A stretch of 6,845 nucleotides of DNA from Promethearchaeota archaeon (GTDB lineage Archaea > Asgardarchaeota > Lokiarchaeia > Sigyniarchaeales > SOKP01), in contig DXJM01000338.1 in NCBI GenBank assembly GCA_019057355.1, positions 1-6,845 of the forward strand, in the 5' to 3' direction. The notes under the pieces are model-generated. The model did no database searches and was not told the origin of the DNA. It saw only the letters and a list, made by a program, of their open reading frames with translations. Every line of letters begins with the position of its first letter. The stretch's first letter is position 1. Made by a program: the position numbers and the translations under genes. Shown one piece after another: positions 5,381-6,845 of this stretch.

Positions 5381-5417
5381 GTTGGACATGACTTGCCCTT
5401 GCTGGGTTAAGACTAAC
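5381..5417 (+). promoter_or_regulatory. candidate SECIS element in the vhuU 3' UTR
   Basis: A hairpin starts 21 bases after the vhuU stop. The lower stem pairs GTTGG (5381-5385) with CTAAC (5413-5417). An asymmetric internal loop has ACATGA (5386-5391) against a single A (5412). The upper stem pairs CTT (5392-5394) with AAG (5409-5411) and GCCC (5395-5398) with GGGT (5404-5407), with T5408 bulged, closed by the loop TTGCT. An ATGA on the 5' side faces GA (5411-5412) on the 3' side, which could give the tandem G-A pairs of a kink-turn, the core of eukaryotic SECIS; the upper stem would then have to rearrange slightly. The methanogen GAA/A internal loop is absent, and so is the eukaryotic apical AA. 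Position in a 3' UTR fits archaeal practice. The fold is by eye only. Confidence 0.6.
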
Positions 5418-5421
5418 ACTA

Positions 5422-5448
5422 TTTCTCTATTTTTTATTTTTATTTTTT
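5422..5448 (+). terminator. T-rich terminator after vhuU
   Basis: Runs of six, five and six T separated by single A residues follow 5 bases behind the candidate SECIS. U-rich tracts like this end archaeal transcripts. They lie in the narrow gap between converging genes; the last T belongs to the stop codon of the minus-strand gene. Confidence 0.6.
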
Positions 5449-6797
5449 CATGCGGGTTTTCCAAATAAGTTGAAGCCATCAATTTTAGTTATTTTAACAT
5501 CCACAAATTTTCCATATTCGCCTTTATAGTTGTTGATAAACACGTTTTTATAAGCAAAATTTCTGCCAAAAACTTGATTTTCAATAGTTCCTTCATGCAA
5601 GATTAATACCTTACCGCACCAATCCATCCATTTTTCGTTAATATCGACAAGGTTATTTCGATATACTTTCGATAATCTATTGGATCTCTTTTTAATTAGC
5701 TTGTTATCTAGTTGTTTCATCTTTTTTGCTGCTGTTCCTGGACGAGGGGTAAATTTTGAGATATTCAGTATTTCAGGTTTCAACCATTTAATAAAATTAA
5801 TTGTCTTGTAGAAATCATATTCAGATTCGCCAGGAAAACCACAGATAATGTCAGTGGATATCGTTAAATAGGGGAATTTCTCCCTTAAATTACTGATTTT
5901 TTCAATTATATCAGACATGATGTATGGTCTTTGCATTATTTTCAAAACTGCATTACTTCCAGACTGAACGGGAAGGTGAAGGAATTGATATACTTTATCA
6001 AAGCTTAAAATCGTCGAGATTTGGTCAAGATTTTTGATTAGAAAACGGGGATTTAACATCCCAATTCTTAAAAAGAAGTTTTTGGGGATATTTACGATTT
6101 TTTTCACCAAATCAACCAGCTGAATTCCATAATAATCATAAATGCTGCAATCTTGCGAGGTTAGATATAATTGTTTTATGTCTTGTTCTAATTGATACCT
6201 GGCATTATCAACTATTTGTTCCGGATCATAGCATTTCAAGGTTCCCCGGGCATATTTCACGCAACAATACGTGCAGGAACCCACGCATCCCTCTGAAATG
6301 GGAATGATACCCGTCATTTTTCCTTTGGGGTGAGTTATCAAGTAACTCCCTTTATCTAATATTTTTTTGGAGCAAAAAATGGTGTTTTTTTTTTTCTTTT
6401 TTACTTGTTCAACAATGCTTGGAAGTTCATCGAGGGAATTTAAATCGATAATAGCCGAGAAAGAAGGTATTGCTTTTTTTATGACCTCTCTGTAAACGGG
6501 GGTAATGTGAGGCAAGCATCCTGCAATGATCACGTATCTATCCGGATCGTTCTTATATAACATGTCCAAAGTTTTTAATCGTTCTTTTATTTTATTTTCT
6601 GTTTGCTCTTTCACGGCACATGTATTAATTATAATGAATTGTGCAGATTCTAAATTCGTCGGGTGATAATGTGATTTAATTAAAACCTCTCTCATGATGA
6701 GCGAGTCAGCTTTATTAGAAGTACATCCATAAGTTTCAATATAAAAAGAATCCTCGATCAAAGAAAACCCGTTCTTAAAGAGTGATTTTTCAACCAT
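5448..6797 (-). CDS. mtaB: tRNA (N6-threonylcarbamoyladenosine37-C2)-methylthiotransferase, archaeal e-MtaB type
   Basis: A MiaB-family radical SAM enzyme that adds a methylthio group to t6A at position 37 of ANN-decoding tRNAs. All three parts of the family are present in 449 residues. The N-terminal methylthiotransferase domain binds an auxiliary cluster through C25 (ETYGCTSNKAD), C60 (INTCAV) and C94 (AGCLP). The radical SAM core has C171, C175, C178 (GCVGSCTYC). A TRAM-like RNA-binding domain occupies about 388-449. The ETYGC-x-NKAD and NTCAVK forms point to the archaeal/eukaryotic CDKAL1-like branch rather than bacterial MiaB. A lysine run (133-137) comes from an A6-G-A11 tract. The start is the ATG at 6797-6795, with no Shine-Dalgarno site. 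It converges with vhuU and has no evident link to the hydrogenase genes. Confidence 0.92.
   Translation of the reverse strand: MVEKSLFKNGFSLIEDSFYIETYGCTSNKADSLIMREVLIKSHYHPTNLESAQFIIINTCAVKEQTENKIKERLKTLDMLYKNDPDRYVIIAGCLPHITPVYREVIKKAIPSFSAIIDLNSLDELPSIVEQVKKKKKNTIFCSKKILDKGSYLITHPKGKMTGIIPISEGCVGSCTYCCVKYARGTLKCYDPEQIVDNARYQLEQDIKQLYLTSQDCSIYDYYGIQLVDLVKKIVNIPKNFFLRIGMLNPRFLIKNLDQISTILSFDKVYQFLHLPVQSGSNAVLKIMQRPYIMSDIIEKISNLREKFPYLTISTDIICGFPGESEYDFYKTINFIKWLKPEILNISKFTPRPGTAAKKMKQLDNKLIKKRSNRLSKVYRNNLVDINEKWMDWCGKVLILHEGTIENQVFGRNFAYKNVFINNYKGEYGKFVDVKITKIDGFNLFGKPA
6385..6402 (-). repeat. A6-G-A11 tract inside mtaB
   Basis: On the + strand this is eleven T, one C and six T; in mtaB it codes for five lysines and the start of an Asn codon, in the linker between the first domain and the radical SAM core. 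Such tracts favour polymerase slippage and assembly indels. The frame is intact as given. Confidence 0.9.
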
Positions 6798-6802
6798 GTG
6801 AA

Positions 6803-6817
6803 ATATTTATATTAAAT
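6803..6817 (-). promoter_or_regulatory. candidate TATA-like element of mtaB
   Basis: Read on the minus strand it is ATTTAATATAAATAT, ending about 6 bases before the ATG. It shares ATATAAATA with the elements before hdrC and vhuU. The distance is rather short for a leaderless start, so either the box lies further upstream in this AT-rich stretch or the real start codon lies slightly downstream. Confidence 0.25.
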
Positions 6818-6845
6818 ACATAACAAAAAATAATAATAAGATAAA

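Noticed and set aside
5448..5450. mtaB stop TGA as a further Sec codon
   Set aside because: The TRAM domain is complete before it, and the frame meets TAG within a few AT-only codons.
5358..5466. Second TGA of vhuU as another selenocysteine, with an extended product to the TAA past 5460
   Set aside because: The extension would run through the hairpin and the T-rich terminator into the converging gene and shows no protein-like sequence; the tail after His28 already has a normal length.
1..6845. CRISPR arrays, tRNA/rRNA genes, insertion sequences
   Set aside because: No spaced direct repeats, no cloverleaf or rRNA stretches, and no transposase or terminal inverted repeats were seen on either strand.

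Overview
The window looks like archaeal DNA, most likely from an Asgard (Lokiarchaeota-type) organism. The sequence is AT-rich, with AT-rich TATA-like boxes, AAAGGAGG-type Shine-Dalgarno sites and T-run terminators. It encodes an F420-non-reducing [NiFe(Se)] hydrogenase with heterodisulfide reductase subunits, and a MiaB-like enzyme of the archaeal/eukaryotic e-MtaB kind. The strongest clue is a short gene in which a TGA must be read as selenocysteine, followed in its 3' UTR by a hairpin that is not the classic methanogen SECIS. Selenocysteine is known in archaea only from Methanococcales, Methanopyrus and Asgard lineages. A Methanococcales origin is the main alternative.

Layout on the + strand: fdhD (sulfur carrier for Mo/W formate dehydrogenase maturation) at 70-879. 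After a 120-base AT-rich gap comes the hydrogenase small subunit vhuG (1000-2385), then the large subunit vhuA (2390-3637), which lacks the C-terminal nickel-binding motif. A T-run and a new TATA-like box lead into hdrC (3734-4228) and hdrB (4242-5120). Then comes the very short vhuU (5211-5360), missed by ordinary ORF calling because codon 22 is TGA. It supplies the missing C-terminal piece of the large subunit, with selenocysteine at the first nickel-ligand position. A candidate SECIS (5381-5417) and a T-rich terminator follow. A converging minus-strand gene, a tRNA methylthiotransferase (6797-5448), fills the rest.

How they work together: VhuA plus VhuU would build one active site that oxidises H2. 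VhuG would carry electrons over Fe-S clusters towards HdrABC, where HdrB's two noncubane-cluster motifs reduce a disulfide while HdrA bifurcates electrons to ferredoxin. VhuD and HdrA, needed to connect the two halves in the methanogen complex, are not encoded here.

The most notable points are the recoded vhuU with its 3' UTR hairpin, the unusual Asp-Cys-Sec sequence in its nickel motif, the displacement of vhuU downstream of hdrCB, a tandem duplication of the two-cluster Fe-S domain in VhuG, and an 18-codon coding-like extension directly behind the vhuA stop codon.
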